DNA of 64,000 nucleotides, taken from positions 21,914-85,913 of the forward strand of contig JAFSWZ010000033.1 of NCBI GenBank assembly GCA_017450125.1. The letters run 5' to 3'. Position numbers and translations under genes: made by a program. This stretch comes from Synergistaceae bacterium. GTDB taxonomy: Bacteria > Synergistota > Synergistia > Synergistales > Aminobacteriaceae. Of this stretch, positions 1-7,890 are shown one piece after another. Within the stretch, counting starts at the first letter, position 1. The number at the start of each line of letters is the position of its first letter. The notes beneath the pieces are model-generated. The model did no database searches, was not told where the DNA came from, and was given only the letters and a program-made list of their open reading frames with translations.

Positions 1-703
1 TCTGCGCGTCAATGTTCCTGTACCACACGAAAGGCAGTCCCTCATTCGTGAACATGTCTATAACTTCCTGCTGTCCCTTAGAGGCCTTGTCATCACCCAG
101 CGACGCGACGTAGATGAACTTCTGCTCACGAAGCCCCTGCAGCACTGAGATGTCCCACTGCCCCGACACGAACAGGCACGCCGTGAACAGGCCGGGATTC
201 TGCGCGGAGAGTATCAGGCTCGTCATGCATCCCATCGACTGCCCGGTAGCGTACACTCTTGAAGGGTCAATGCTGTAATTCCCGACTGCCCAGCGCACGA
301 AGCGTTCAGTCAGCTTAACGTAATCGGTAACCGTAAGCCCGTTGTGGTCATCGAGTATCATTTCAGGGTACGTCGGAACAATCACGATGCAGTCGTCAGG
401 CCAGACTAGCGCACCGTAACCCTGTGTGAGGGAGTATGAAGGGTCTTTACCCGCCGCGCTCGCGTCTGCGATGAAGAACACTGCAGGAAGTTTGCCGTCC
501 TCGTCAGGAATGTAGATGTTGTACTGTATCGCCAGCCCCGTAATGTCATCGCTGAAGGTCTTAACGGTGAACTTGGCCGCCTTCTCAGCAATGAGGGACT
601 GCAGGACTTCATCACCTGACTTGTCGAGGTGGAACATTCCCGCCGCAAAAGCACCGAACGGCAGAACCAGAACCATAACCAGCGCAAAGATTACCTGCTT
701 CAT
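1..703 (-). CDS. Secreted alpha/beta hydrolase (esterase/depolymerase-like), 3' end cut by window
   Basis: Read from the complement, the protein starts MKQVIFALVMVLVLPFGAFA, a clear signal peptide, and continues for about 234 codons without a stop to the window edge. The nucleophile elbow GQSMG follows a Y-A-T segment, preceded by an acidic-rich N-terminal half with IYIPDEDGKLP. This arrangement is typical of secreted carboxylesterases and PHB-depolymerase/feruloyl-esterase-like alpha/beta hydrolases. The catalytic Asp and His should lie beyond the edge and are not visible. The ATG overlaps the stop of the S-adenosylmethionine decarboxylase gene (ATGA, 700-703), with a GGAGGG ribosome site inside that gene, so the two are probably translated together. 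The substrate cannot be told from the sequence. Confidence 0.8.
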   Translation of the reverse strand, partial: MKQVIFALVMVLVLPFGAFAAGMFHLDKSGDEVLQSLIAEKAAKFTVKTFSDDITGLAIQYNIYIPDEDGKLPAVFFIADASAAGKDPSYSLTQGYGALVWPDDCIVIVPTYPEMILDDHNGLTVTDYVKLTERFVRWAVGNYSIDPSRVYATGQSMGCMTSLILSAQNPGLFTACLFVSGQWDISVLQGLREQKFIYVASLGDDKASKGQQEVIDMFTNEGLPFVWYRNIDAQ

Positions 704-1113
704 TTCTTGAGACCCTCCTGCCTGTCTTCTTCCCACGTTATGAACGAGTGATAGTACTTCTGGTCGTCATCGTCAAGCCCGCGTGTGATTTCCGTTACGT
801 GGATGTGTGAGGCCTTGACCTGCTCGAGCACATAGTCAACGGCTATCATGGGTTCAGTGTGCGCGCCGCAGGTGTAGATGTCGAGAGCCATATAGTTCAC
901 TTCCGGCCAAGTGTGGCACGACAAGTGAGACTCGCTGATTACGACAACTCCGCTGACTCCGTTTGGGGGAAACTTGTTGAAGGATACTGACCAGACTTGA
1001 GCATGTGCTCTGTTTGCTGCTTCTACGAGGATGTCCTGCAGCTTGGATACGTTAGTGATAGTGTCATCACAGCCTGAAACCTCGACGATGTAGTGAACAC
1101 CTTTTGGGGACAA
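700..1113 (-). CDS. speH: S-adenosylmethionine decarboxylase proenzyme
   Basis: This 137-aa protein is a prokaryotic type 1b AdoMet decarboxylase, which supplies decarboxylated AdoMet for spermidine synthesis. The self-processing site is visible as ISESHLSCHTWPE. Cleavage between Glu61 and Ser62 would make Ser62 the pyruvoyl group, and His67 and Cys82 (in YTCG) match the conserved processing and catalytic residues of the family. Its length is slightly above the usual 120-130 aa. No spermidine synthase lies next to it; the gene instead overlaps a secreted hydrolase downstream. Confidence in function is high because the active-site block is complete. Confidence 0.96.
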   Translation of the reverse strand: MSPKGVHYIVEVSGCDDTITNVSKLQDILVEAANRAHAQVWSVSFNKFPPNGVSGVVVISESHLSCHTWPEVNYMALDIYTCGAHTEPMIAVDYVLEQVKASHIHVTEITRGLDDDDQKYYHSFITWEEDRQEGLKK

Positions 1114-1178
1114 TTTAGAATCTCAGCCTCCCTAAGTAATGAATGATATAGCCTGAAATTGTATCACACTGACTGCAC

Positions 1179-1213
1179 AAAAAAGAGCGTCTCCCGACGA
1201 TTCTGGGAAACGC
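1179..1213 (-). terminator. Rho-independent terminator of the 1598-aa surface protein gene
   Basis: On the minus strand an imperfect GC-rich stem (GCGTTTCCC / GGGAGACGC with one mismatch) is followed directly by a CTCTTTTTT tract. It lies between the stop at 1240 and the speH start at 1113. Confidence 0.7.
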
Positions 1214-1239
1214 CCCTGCATCATTCACACGGTTCTACG

Positions 1240-4200
1240 TTAAAGGCTGAGTAGTGCAAGAAGCAGCATGATTATGCTCCACCCGGCATTACAGCCGCCC
1301 GACGAAGGAGCTATATTCCCGCTGTCGTTCCCGTCTGTGCTGCCGTCTCCTGCTGTGCTGAACTTCAGGACTCCCGCGTCCGTCCACACATCATCATCGT
1401 CATCATAGGAGAGTTTCTGAACGGTTATCTCATAGACTCCCTTCGGCGTGTAACCTGCTATCGAGCTGACCGTTATTATCGCAATACGGCCATAGTCGCT
1501 CGGCGCACCTTCGTCCTCGCTGACGGTGCTGACGGCCTCAAGGGCGATGTCGAGATAATCCCTGTCATCCTCCTCGCCGTCGTCTCCGTCTGACGCTGAG
1601 ACTGCACCGTTGAGCTTCACGCTTGAAATCTTCCAGAAGACATTTTCGTCTGCGCTGAGCACGTAAGTTCCGCTTGTCGCGCTCGACACGAGATAACCCG
1701 CAAGCTCCTCAAGCGTGAATGCAGGATCTTCGCCGGCGTAAAATTCCTCCGCCGCAGCTTCAAGGTCCTCTTCGGTCAGGGCTATTATTCCGAACGTCAT
1801 ATAATCAGCTACAGCCTCTATCTCATCCGCTGAAGCCAGAAGCTCCGACGGCGAGACGTTGAACGTAACCTGATTCTGTCCGTTGAGCAGAGCAATATCT
1901 TCGAGCATGAACACATCCTCAATATCGCTGGACTCAAGCTCGCTAAGGTCAACAATGGTGTTGATGCTTGCGTTCGGCAGCTTCTGCTTCCCTGAAGGCG
2001 TTAATACATATCCCACAAAGAACGAATAGGGGACTTCTTGGCCGGAATAGTTGAAGTTCGCCGTCATCGGAACAAACGAGTCATCGCTGTGCGAGATGAT
2101 GTATTCCGCAATGTCGGTTATCGCATTGCCGTCGCCGTCCGTGAAGGACAACGGATTAAGCTGAATTTCATCAGCGGCAGCACGGAAACCTGCTTCCTTC
2201 ACAGTCATAACTCCGCTGGCGGATACCCTGATATCGTCCTTGTTGTAGGCGTTGAACGGGTAGAAGCCCGTGTTGTTCCCGCCCCAGTCGCTTATCCGGC
2301 CGTCCGCTCCGTAACGTGCCTCGTGAACTTCGTCGAGCGCGTTGTCCGGGTCAATCTCCACGTAGAAATAGTACTGCTTGCCGGGTGTTAGGTTCGGTGT
2401 CCAGCTGAATACCGCCGTGCCCTTGTTGTTGTTGCTGTCGTTCTTCCATCCGCCGAGCGTCATCGGAACTGTCGCAATCGTAGTCCTCTGTGCTGTCGGT
2501 GAATTATCTGTCGTCCATGAGAGCCGGACATTGAAGCTCCCCGTGTCCTTGAAACTCGCGTTGTACAGAGGCACACGGATTTCATAATTCAGCCCGTTCA
2601 AGAGCTTGTTATCCGAGTAGTACGCAAAGTCAGGAACGTAGAACCTTATTCCTCTTATCTTCATTGCTGACTTGTCGTAGGTGTTGGCTCTGAAAGTCAT
2701 ACCGTCCTTCAGGAATTTCTGCGGAAGAAGCAGCGCAGGGTCTGGCTTCTGCTGGTAGATGCTCGACGGTTCCCACAGCCGGGCGTGGTTGGTGCTCGAG
2801 AGTTCTACTGCCGTCGCAAGCGTCATTGCTCCTTCTTTCGCGACGAAGGGCTGCATCTTCACCGTGTGATCCGCAGCCTGCATGGCCGTAAGCGTTGAGC
2901 TGCCCTGCAGGCTGTAGCTGATGCGTTCGGTCTTGCTGTACTCCTTCGAGAACGTTTTAGGGTTGTCCGAATCAGGCATCGTCAAGCCTTTGGCTTTGTC
3001 CCCGTTAAAGAGCCTGTCAAAGAATCCTACAGTTGCAGTGAACCCGCTCGGAGTTACGTTCTTTTCGGCGTGCTGCATATTGCTGGTCGCCTTCGTGAAT
3101 GTTATTCCCGTGTTGTCCATCACGCTGCTGAACTCCCACGTGTCCTCGTCAGCAAGAATACCCGCATCGTTGTAGCCTTCGACATCCGCAATCTGGGACG
3201 GGTACGAGAAGAAGTTACCTTCCTCATGAAGCGGCTGGTACATGGAATCAGTTACCGAGCTTGACGTGTGAAGCGGTGAGTTCTCGCTCATCGTGAACGT
3301 CAGGTAAAGTTCTTTGTCGCCCTGCACACTGCTGGGATTGTCGATAGGTGTCGAGTCAACTCTCGGCCCCCAAGCCAGCCACATCGGGATCGGCCTCGTC
3401 ATAACAGGATAACGCCATATATGCCGTGCCGTGTCGGTGTACAGAATGGCATCGTGTGTCGTCGCCGTAATGTTCTTGTCGATAGTAGTCGTCGATGTTT
3501 CAGTGTTGGTGCGCTGGTCAACCGAGTCCACCTTGTCCGTGAAGAAGTCTATCATGTCAGTAAGCCCTTCTGTCGGGTTTGTGGGTCTCCATACCGATCT
3601 TTGCCTAGCCTCCGGGCTCATTCCTTCAACGTACGACTCGAACGCTATACCGCCTATCGCAGACGCAAACGCTGTCAGACCTTTTACTGTCCCGAGTGTT
3701 CCCTGTACGTTCTGGTCTGTCCCGGTGGGGTCAGCCGCAAACATTGTTTCAACCGACTGGCTCAAGTCCTGCTTCACGGTGTTCGTCGTGGAATCGGTGG
3801 TGGATCTTCCGTATGAAACAGTCATATCTCCGCCGTTCATAAATTCGCTGTACGTGAAGTTTACAGGCTCGCCGCCGGTGAGGTCTGAACCGTCCGCGCT
3901 GACTGTGTCGACGTGATAAGGGATTGCGTTAAGAGCCGCGATGTAGCTTCTGTTAGACTTCTTCCGCAGGTGCACGGGCTTGTCGAGTTCAACGCCCTCG
4001 CCTACGAGGTCAACGGCCACAAGTCCGCGAAACGTCTCCTGTCCGCTCGCACTGGAATTAGCTTTATCCTTCATCGCGAGCTTTCCGTCCTCGAAACCGT
4101 CAAACTGTTTAGCGGCGTTGACTTTCGACTTGAAGACTGTTACGCAGTCGTTGCCGTCCCTGTCCCTCCAAGCCACCGCAATATCATCAACCGTCCTGAA

Positions 4201-6036
4201 CGTTCCCAGTCTGCCGGTGAAAGGCCCTGCCGCTATCGAGAACATGCGCGGAGCATACATGTATCTTACGCTGTCGGGGCTTGTCCCCTCGTTCTTGTTT
4301 TGGCCTTTGTGTACTGAGTCGTAGTAGATGTACCGCCACTCTAGGAAAGGTTTATCGCCGAGAAGTTTTGTGTTCTTGTCCTGAGCAAGGGTGTACAGAG
4401 TACCGTAATTGTAGTTGTTCTCGCCGCTTTCACCCCCGCCCTTCACGTGAGAGTCATCATGAACGGGCTTTGTCGAACCTCTGTTGAATGTCCAGACCGC
4501 AAGATGAGGGTAAGCGTAAAAATCGTCCAACCTCAAGCTGTAGGCCTTAATCTTTGCGTCCCATTGCTTATGGTGAACATATCCGAGCAGAAGGGTAGCA
4601 ATTTCTGACTTGCCGTCGCCGTCGAGGTCTGCCGCAGCTGCCCTCAGCCCTACAACTCCTGAAACCCACGCTTCGGGAAGGAGATCGAATGCGCCGTCTT
4701 TAAGTCTCTCGTAGTGGTAGTCCTTCGCTGTCTCTGCGTAGTCGAAGTAGCGTCTGTTTGCGTTCCAAGAATAGACCCTGCAGTTTATGTCGCCGACCAT
4801 CGGGCCGCTACGCCAGCCTTTATCGTTTTTGAGTGCGGTTGCATAGCTCGGCCTCTTGTAGAGTACGGCGATCTCGTCCCTGCCGTCCCCGTCAAAATCT
4901 CCTGCGGTCATGTCCGCTACCGGCTGTTCCTCCAAATAATTCATCCACAAGGTGGAGGAGTAAACCTGCATTCCGCTCGCATCGCCCAGAGACATCAGCG
5001 ACAGTTTCTCGTCCGAGAAATTCAGTCTGTAGACGAAAAGCCTGATTTCCTCGCGCGAGTGAATCATCAGGGCTAATTCGTTGTTGTATTTGTCGCCGTC
5101 AAAATCTCCGACCGCTATTGATACGATGTACGGCTTCTTCCTGAAAGGAGTTGTCTGCGTCAGGGCGGTCAAAGGCTCCTGCGTCATCGTGCCGTTACCG
5201 TCAGCATTTAGGGCGAAAAACTCGAGGCGCACTTCCTGTTTATCTTGGGGATTCACCTCGTGTCTATACTCAGTACCTACCAAAAACGCAGACTCGTAGC
5301 CCGATTTTATGTCCACCCTTGTCAACCCCGAAGCGGCAACGAAAACTTCACGGTCATACCCCTTGACAGACATAACTCCCGTTCCGTACACCTCGCTGAT
5401 TAGGTTTTCAGCATTTGAGAACGCCGGCGATGTATATGTGCCGAAGTCCGAAATGTTGACCAGATTCACGAGCCCTGTAGGTGTGCTTTCGGTTGAGTTC
5501 TCGCTTCTGGTGCTGGAAAGGGTCTTGAAGTAATACTTGAGGCTGCCGTTCGGGGCTATGTTGTGGAACATCAACGCCCTTTTGCCGTTGTAGAGTTTGC
5601 GGGACACGGCAGGGCGGAAGAACTTAGGCTCGCCTTCATACACAGGCACACGAACAGTCTCGTTGGGAACTAGATTGCCCATCAAGCCATCGAGATACCT
5701 TTTCTTCTCTTCATACTTGCCGACGGCTGGGTCTGAAGTTGGGTATGTCGTGAAAATCTTCCGCGCGTCAGAGGCTGAAGCGTCCGTCCCGAACACTGAG
5801 GCGTACACGTCGACGTAGGTGTTGTCCTGGAAATCTCCGCCCCTTAGGGTGATTAGCCCCTTCTTGGGGATTGAGAGTTCTCCCCTGTTGACCTCTTTGA
5901 CCACGTCGTCAACGCTTCCGAGAGATTTGCCGTTGATCGTCTGCGCTGATTCAGCAGTGCCCCCCCCCCCACCCGTAAGTAATACTACTGACAGGAGGAA
6001 GGCCAGTAACGCAAAAGCTAGCTTGACCTGCTTCAT
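1240..6036 (-). CDS. Giant secreted FG-GAP-type surface protein with Synergist-CTERM tail; poly-G tract in signal region
   Basis: A 1598-aa protein with an N-terminal hydrophobic signal (MKQVKLAFALLAFLLSVVLLT) followed by five Gly and TAESAQT. Several FG-GAP/VCBS-like motifs are visible in the first half (VGDFDGDKYNNE, AGDFDGDGRDE, AADLDGDGKSE), which suggests a beta-propeller. Further down it is Ser/Thr- and Asp-rich. The C-terminus SSGGCNAGW plus a hydrophobic helix is the Synergist-CTERM sorting signal, so the protein is probably anchored at the cell surface. Two oddities stand out. The Gly run is encoded by eleven consecutive G, a slippage-prone tract. The tail also lacks the usual basic end: after TAA the next codons are CGT AGA (Arg-Arg). 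Its specific role is unknown. Confidence 0.9.
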   Translation of the reverse strand: MKQVKLAFALLAFLLSVVLLTGGGGGTAESAQTINGKSLGSVDDVVKEVNRGELSIPKKGLITLRGGDFQDNTYVDVYASVFGTDASASDARKIFTTYPTSDPAVGKYEEKKRYLDGLMGNLVPNETVRVPVYEGEPKFFRPAVSRKLYNGKRALMFHNIAPNGSLKYYFKTLSSTRSENSTESTPTGLVNLVNISDFGTYTSPAFSNAENLISEVYGTGVMSVKGYDREVFVAASGLTRVDIKSGYESAFLVGTEYRHEVNPQDKQEVRLEFFALNADGNGTMTQEPLTALTQTTPFRKKPYIVSIAVGDFDGDKYNNELALMIHSREEIRLFVYRLNFSDEKLSLMSLGDASGMQVYSSTLWMNYLEEQPVADMTAGDFDGDGRDEIAVLYKRPSYATALKNDKGWRSGPMVGDINCRVYSWNANRRYFDYAETAKDYHYERLKDGAFDLLPEAWVSGVVGLRAAAADLDGDGKSEIATLLLGYVHHKQWDAKIKAYSLRLDDFYAYPHLAVWTFNRGSTKPVHDDSHVKGGGESGENNYNYGTLYTLAQDKNTKLLGDKPFLEWRYIYYDSVHKGQNKNEGTSPDSVRYMYAPRMFSIAAGPFTGRLGTFRTVDDIAVAWRDRDGNDCVTVFKSKVNAAKQFDGFEDGKLAMKDKANSSASGQETFRGLVAVDLVGEGVELDKPVHLRKKSNRSYIAALNAIPYHVDTVSADGSDLTGGEPVNFTYSEFMNGGDMTVSYGRSTTDSTTNTVKQDLSQSVETMFAADPTGTDQNVQGTLGTVKGLTAFASAIGGIAFESYVEGMSPEARQRSVWRPTNPTEGLTDMIDFFTDKVDSVDQRTNTETSTTTIDKNITATTHDAILYTDTARHIWRYPVMTRPIPMWLAWGPRVDSTPIDNPSSVQGDKELYLTFTMSENSPLHTSSSVTDSMYQPLHEEGNFFSYPSQIADVEGYNDAGILADEDTWEFSSVMDNTGITFTKATSNMQHAEKNVTPSGFTATVGFFDRLFNGDKAKGLTMPDSDNPKTFSKEYSKTERISYSLQGSSTLTAMQAADHTVKMQPFVAKEGAMTLATAVELSSTNHARLWEPSSIYQQKPDPALLLPQKFLKDGMTFRANTYDKSAMKIRGIRFYVPDFAYYSDNKLLNGLNYEIRVPLYNASFKDTGSFNVRLSWTTDNSPTAQRTTIATVPMTLGGWKNDSNNNKGTAVFSWTPNLTPGKQYYFYVEIDPDNALDEVHEARYGADGRISDWGGNNTGFYPFNAYNKDDIRVSASGVMTVKEAGFRAAADEIQLNPLSFTDGDGNAITDIAEYIISHSDDSFVPMTANFNYSGQEVPYSFFVGYVLTPSGKQKLPNASINTIVDLSELESSDIEDVFMLEDIALLNGQNQVTFNVSPSELLASADEIEAVADYMTFGIIALTEEDLEAAAEEFYAGEDPAFTLEELAGYLVSSATSGTYVLSADENVFWKISSVKLNGAVSASDGDDGEEDDRDYLDIALEAVSTVSEDEGAPSDYGRIAIITVSSIAGYTPKGVYEITVQKLSYDDDDDVWTDAGVLKFSTAGDGSTDGNDSGNIAPSSGGCNAGWSIIMLLLALLSL
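5960..5970 (-). repeat. Homopolymer of eleven G on the coding strand (C11 on +)
   Basis: The tract encodes the Gly run between the hydrophobic core and the likely cleavage site of the 1598-aa protein's signal peptide. Loss of one G leads to TAA after about 37 codons; gain of one G gives His-Cys-TGA immediately. Either change silences the gene. Confidence 0.95.
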
Positions 6037-6071
6037 GAAACATAAACCTCCAGTAAGAGAAATTTCTGGTA

Positions 6072-6077
6072 ATTATA
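6072..6077 (-). promoter_or_regulatory. -10 box for the 1598-aa protein gene
   Basis: A perfect TATAAT on the minus strand lies about 35 bp upstream of the ATG at 6036, between the ssrA terminator and a GGAGG ribosome site. No good -35 hexamer is visible. Confidence 0.45.
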
Positions 6078-6087
6078 CACTTGCAAG

Positions 6088-6120
6088 AAAAAGCGTCCCT
6101 CGCTGAATCTCGAGAAACGC
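6088..6120 (-). terminator. Rho-independent terminator of ssrA
   Basis: On the minus strand the stem GCGT-TT-CTCG / CGAG-GG-ACGC with an internal loop is followed by TTTTT, 20 nt after the tmRNA CCA end. Confidence 0.7.
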
Positions 6121-6139
6121 TCTGTCTTTTCTGATGAAA

Positions 6140-6496
6140 TGGTGGAGGCGGGGAGATTTGAACTCCCGTCCGACGCGGGCCAATCGTGATGGCTGCTACA
6201 GGCTTATTCCCTGTTGATTGTCGTCCTCGTCAGGTCAGGGACAACCTTTCGGAGTTCCAAGAGTCTTACGGGTCTATCACCTTGCCGGACTCTCTACAAG
6301 GTGGGGAGCTGACTTTCATGACACCTTCGGTGAACCGTCAGCGGTGTCCATCCGTCGGCGTGGCTGGCAACTAGGCCGCCAGTGCGAAATTATCTTCGAC
6401 TTTTATTGTTTTGTCCTAAGTTTTACGGGTGATTATAGACTTTCCCCGGCCTGCTCCTTCAGATCCTCCTTCGCGCCGTCGAAACCTGTCGCCCCC
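6140..6496 (-). ncRNA. ssrA: Transfer-messenger RNA (tmRNA)
   Basis: The 357-nt gene begins GGGGGCGACAGGTTTCGACGG and ends with a T-arm (GGGAGTTCAAATCTCCC) and CGCCTCC-ACCA, whose last seven paired bases match the 5' GGGGGCG with one G-U pair. The open reading frame after the AAAAGTC context reads Glu-Asp-Asn-Phe-Ala-Leu-Ala-Ala-stop at 6371-6397, so the degradation tag is (A)EDNFALAA. The RNA rescues stalled ribosomes with SmpB, whose gene ends only 3 nt upstream. Co-transcription with smpB is likely. The CCA end is encoded. Confidence 0.97.
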
Positions 6497-6499
6497 TCG

Positions 6500-6985
6500 T
6501 TAATCTTCGTCGTAGCTTCCTTTGCCCCTCACTGCACGGGCAATGCTCCTCTTCGCATCTCTGTCCGCGATCATGTCGCGCTTGTCGTGGGTTGTTCTGC
6601 CCTTGGCGAGGCCCAGTTCAACCTTCGCGCGCCGTCCGTCCTTGATGTACACACTCAACGGAACGAGGGTCAAGCCTTTCTCGCGGAGCTTGCTGTTGAG
6701 GCGGATAATCTCCTGCCTGTGCATCAGCAGCTTGCGGGGACGTTCGGGCTCGTGGTTGTAGTAAGTGCCCTTCTCGTAGGGTGAGATGTGTACCCCGAAC
6801 AGCCAGAGTTCAGCATTCTCGATGGAAGCATAAGAATCCTTCAGGTTAAGGTGTCCGCTTCGGACGCTCTTAATCTCTGTGCCGGTCAGGACTATTCCGC
6901 ACTCGAAGCTGTCGAGGATGAAGTAGTCATGTCTGGCTTTGCGGTTCTGTGCTACTGTTTTATCTCTGCTGTTCGTCTTGGACAT
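6500..6985 (-). CDS. smpB: SsrA-binding protein SmpB
   Basis: The 161-aa protein binds tmRNA and delivers it to stalled ribosomes. It carries the family's conserved blocks: ARHDYFILDSFECGIVLTGTEIKSVR near the N-terminus (shown here as the core E-x-G-I-x-L-x-G-T-E-x-K-S-x-R pattern), the KD-x-Y block, RKLLMH, the GLTLVPL-x2-Y segment and a basic GLAKGR...HDKR tail. Length is standard. It sits directly upstream of ssrA on the same strand. No Shine-Dalgarno sequence precedes the ATG, and a -10 element (TAAAAT) ends 7 nt before it, so the message may be leaderless. Confidence 0.97.
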   Translation of the reverse strand: MSKTNSRDKTVAQNRKARHDYFILDSFECGIVLTGTEIKSVRSGHLNLKDSYASIENAELWLFGVHISPYEKGTYYNHEPERPRKLLMHRQEIIRLNSKLREKGLTLVPLSVYIKDGRRAKVELGLAKGRTTHDKRDMIADRDAKRSIARAVRGKGSYDED

Positions 6986-6992
6986 GTACGAA

Positions 6993-7020
6993 ATTTTACA
7001 CGAAATCCTGTTTTCCGCAA
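6993..7020 (-). promoter_or_regulatory. Putative promoter of smpB-ssrA
   Basis: On the minus strand TTGCGG (7015-7020) is separated by 16 bp from TAAAAT (6993-6998). Transcription would begin at or one base before the smpB ATG at 6985, giving a leaderless message. Confidence 0.45.
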
Positions 7021-7106
7021 GTAAACCTGTGGTTTAATCCGTGTTTCTCTCCGTGAATCTCTGCTATCATAAATAAATCATAATCCCATGAGGAGGAGTA
7101 TTTATC

Positions 7107-7880
7107 ATGAAACGTCTATTAGCCGCAGTCCTCGTACTGCTTCTGTCCGTTCCGTCGTTCGCACTGAGCGATGCCGAGTATCTCAGGATGCGCAAGAGCA
7201 GTGCGGATTTCGCCAGAGCCGACAAGAGACTCTCGACAGTCTGGACGAACCTCAAGAAGTCTTTACCCAAGAGCGTCTTCACGCGTCTTCAGGCAGAACA
7301 GCGCGAGTGGATCGCCTCAGGCCGCGACGAAGCCGCAGAAGCCTACATCGCTGACGGTTATTCGCGCATGGAGGCCTACACGATGGCCACGAACGACCGC
7401 GCCGATGCTTTGCCCGGAATCGCTCAGGCTCTCCGCAAAGGCACAAGCACAACCCCTTCACGCCCTAAGCCTGCCACAAAACCGGCGAGAAGGCCAGCAC
7501 CTAAGCCAGACCCCGAACCCGAGCCAGAGCCAGAACCAGAGCCTGAACCTGAACCAGAGCCCCAGCCCCTCGACGAAGGCCCGGTAGTCCCGGAAGGTGA
7601 GTACAACGGCAAAGAGGCATTCTTTACGGTGAAGATTCTTGACCGTTCAACGCAGGAAGCAGAGGTTACGTTCAGCAGGTGGAAGGACGAAGTCAGCTGG
7701 ACATCGCGCGGATGGATTGAGGACAACACCCTCGAGCTCTCAGACTCGAACTACAGCCGGTGCGTCGCAACGATAACCTTCACCAGCGGGAAAGCAACTG
7801 TAACCGTGAGCGACTCTGAGGACTGGGCGGAAGCGACAGCAGAAGACTTTGTGATGGCGGGAACGTACACAAAGCAGTAG
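7107..7880 (+). CDS. Secreted LprI-like (DUF1311) protein with Pro-Glu repeat linker
   Basis: The 257-aa protein has a signal peptide (MKRLLAAVLVLLLSVPSFA), then a helical domain with the pattern L-S-x-A-E...LNK/LKKSLPKSVFTRLQAEQREWI, followed by R...Y. This matches the lysozyme-inhibitor LprI N-terminal family. A linker of lysine/proline and then alternating Pro-Glu pairs (about residues 130-155) joins it to a C-terminal domain rich in beta strands (YNGKEAFFTVKI... TFSRWKDEVSW). It is probably periplasmic or envelope-bound. The ATG is preceded by GAGGAG at a suitable distance. Actual inhibition of lysozyme is a family inference; the C-terminal domain is not recognised. Confidence 0.8.
   Translation: MKRLLAAVLVLLLSVPSFALSDAEYLRMRKSSADFARADKRLSTVWTNLKKSLPKSVFTRLQAEQREWIASGRDEAAEAYIADGYSRMEAYTMATNDRADALPGIAQALRKGTSTTPSRPKPATKPARRPAPKPDPEPEPEPEPEPEPEPEPQPLDEGPVVPEGEYNGKEAFFTVKILDRSTQEAEVTFSRWKDEVSWTSRGWIEDNTLELSDSNYSRCVATITFTSGKATVTVSDSEDWAEATAEDFVMAGTYTKQ
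7518..7566 (+). repeat. Imperfect hexanucleotide repeat encoding (Pro-Glu)n
   Basis: About eight tandem variants of GAACCN/GAGCCN encode alternating Glu-Pro in the linker of the LprI-like protein. The unit is six bases, so copy-number change would alter linker length without shifting frame. Confidence 0.8.
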
Positions 7881-7890
7881 CTCCCTAGTC

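Noticed and set aside
6186..6784. Plus-strand frames over the ssrA-smpB region
   Set aside because: They are antisense to tmRNA and smpB and have no coding features.
7518..7566. Possible CRISPR or minisatellite array
   Set aside because: It is a short in-frame hexanucleotide repeat for a Pro-Glu linker, with no spacers. No CRISPR array was seen anywhere in the window.
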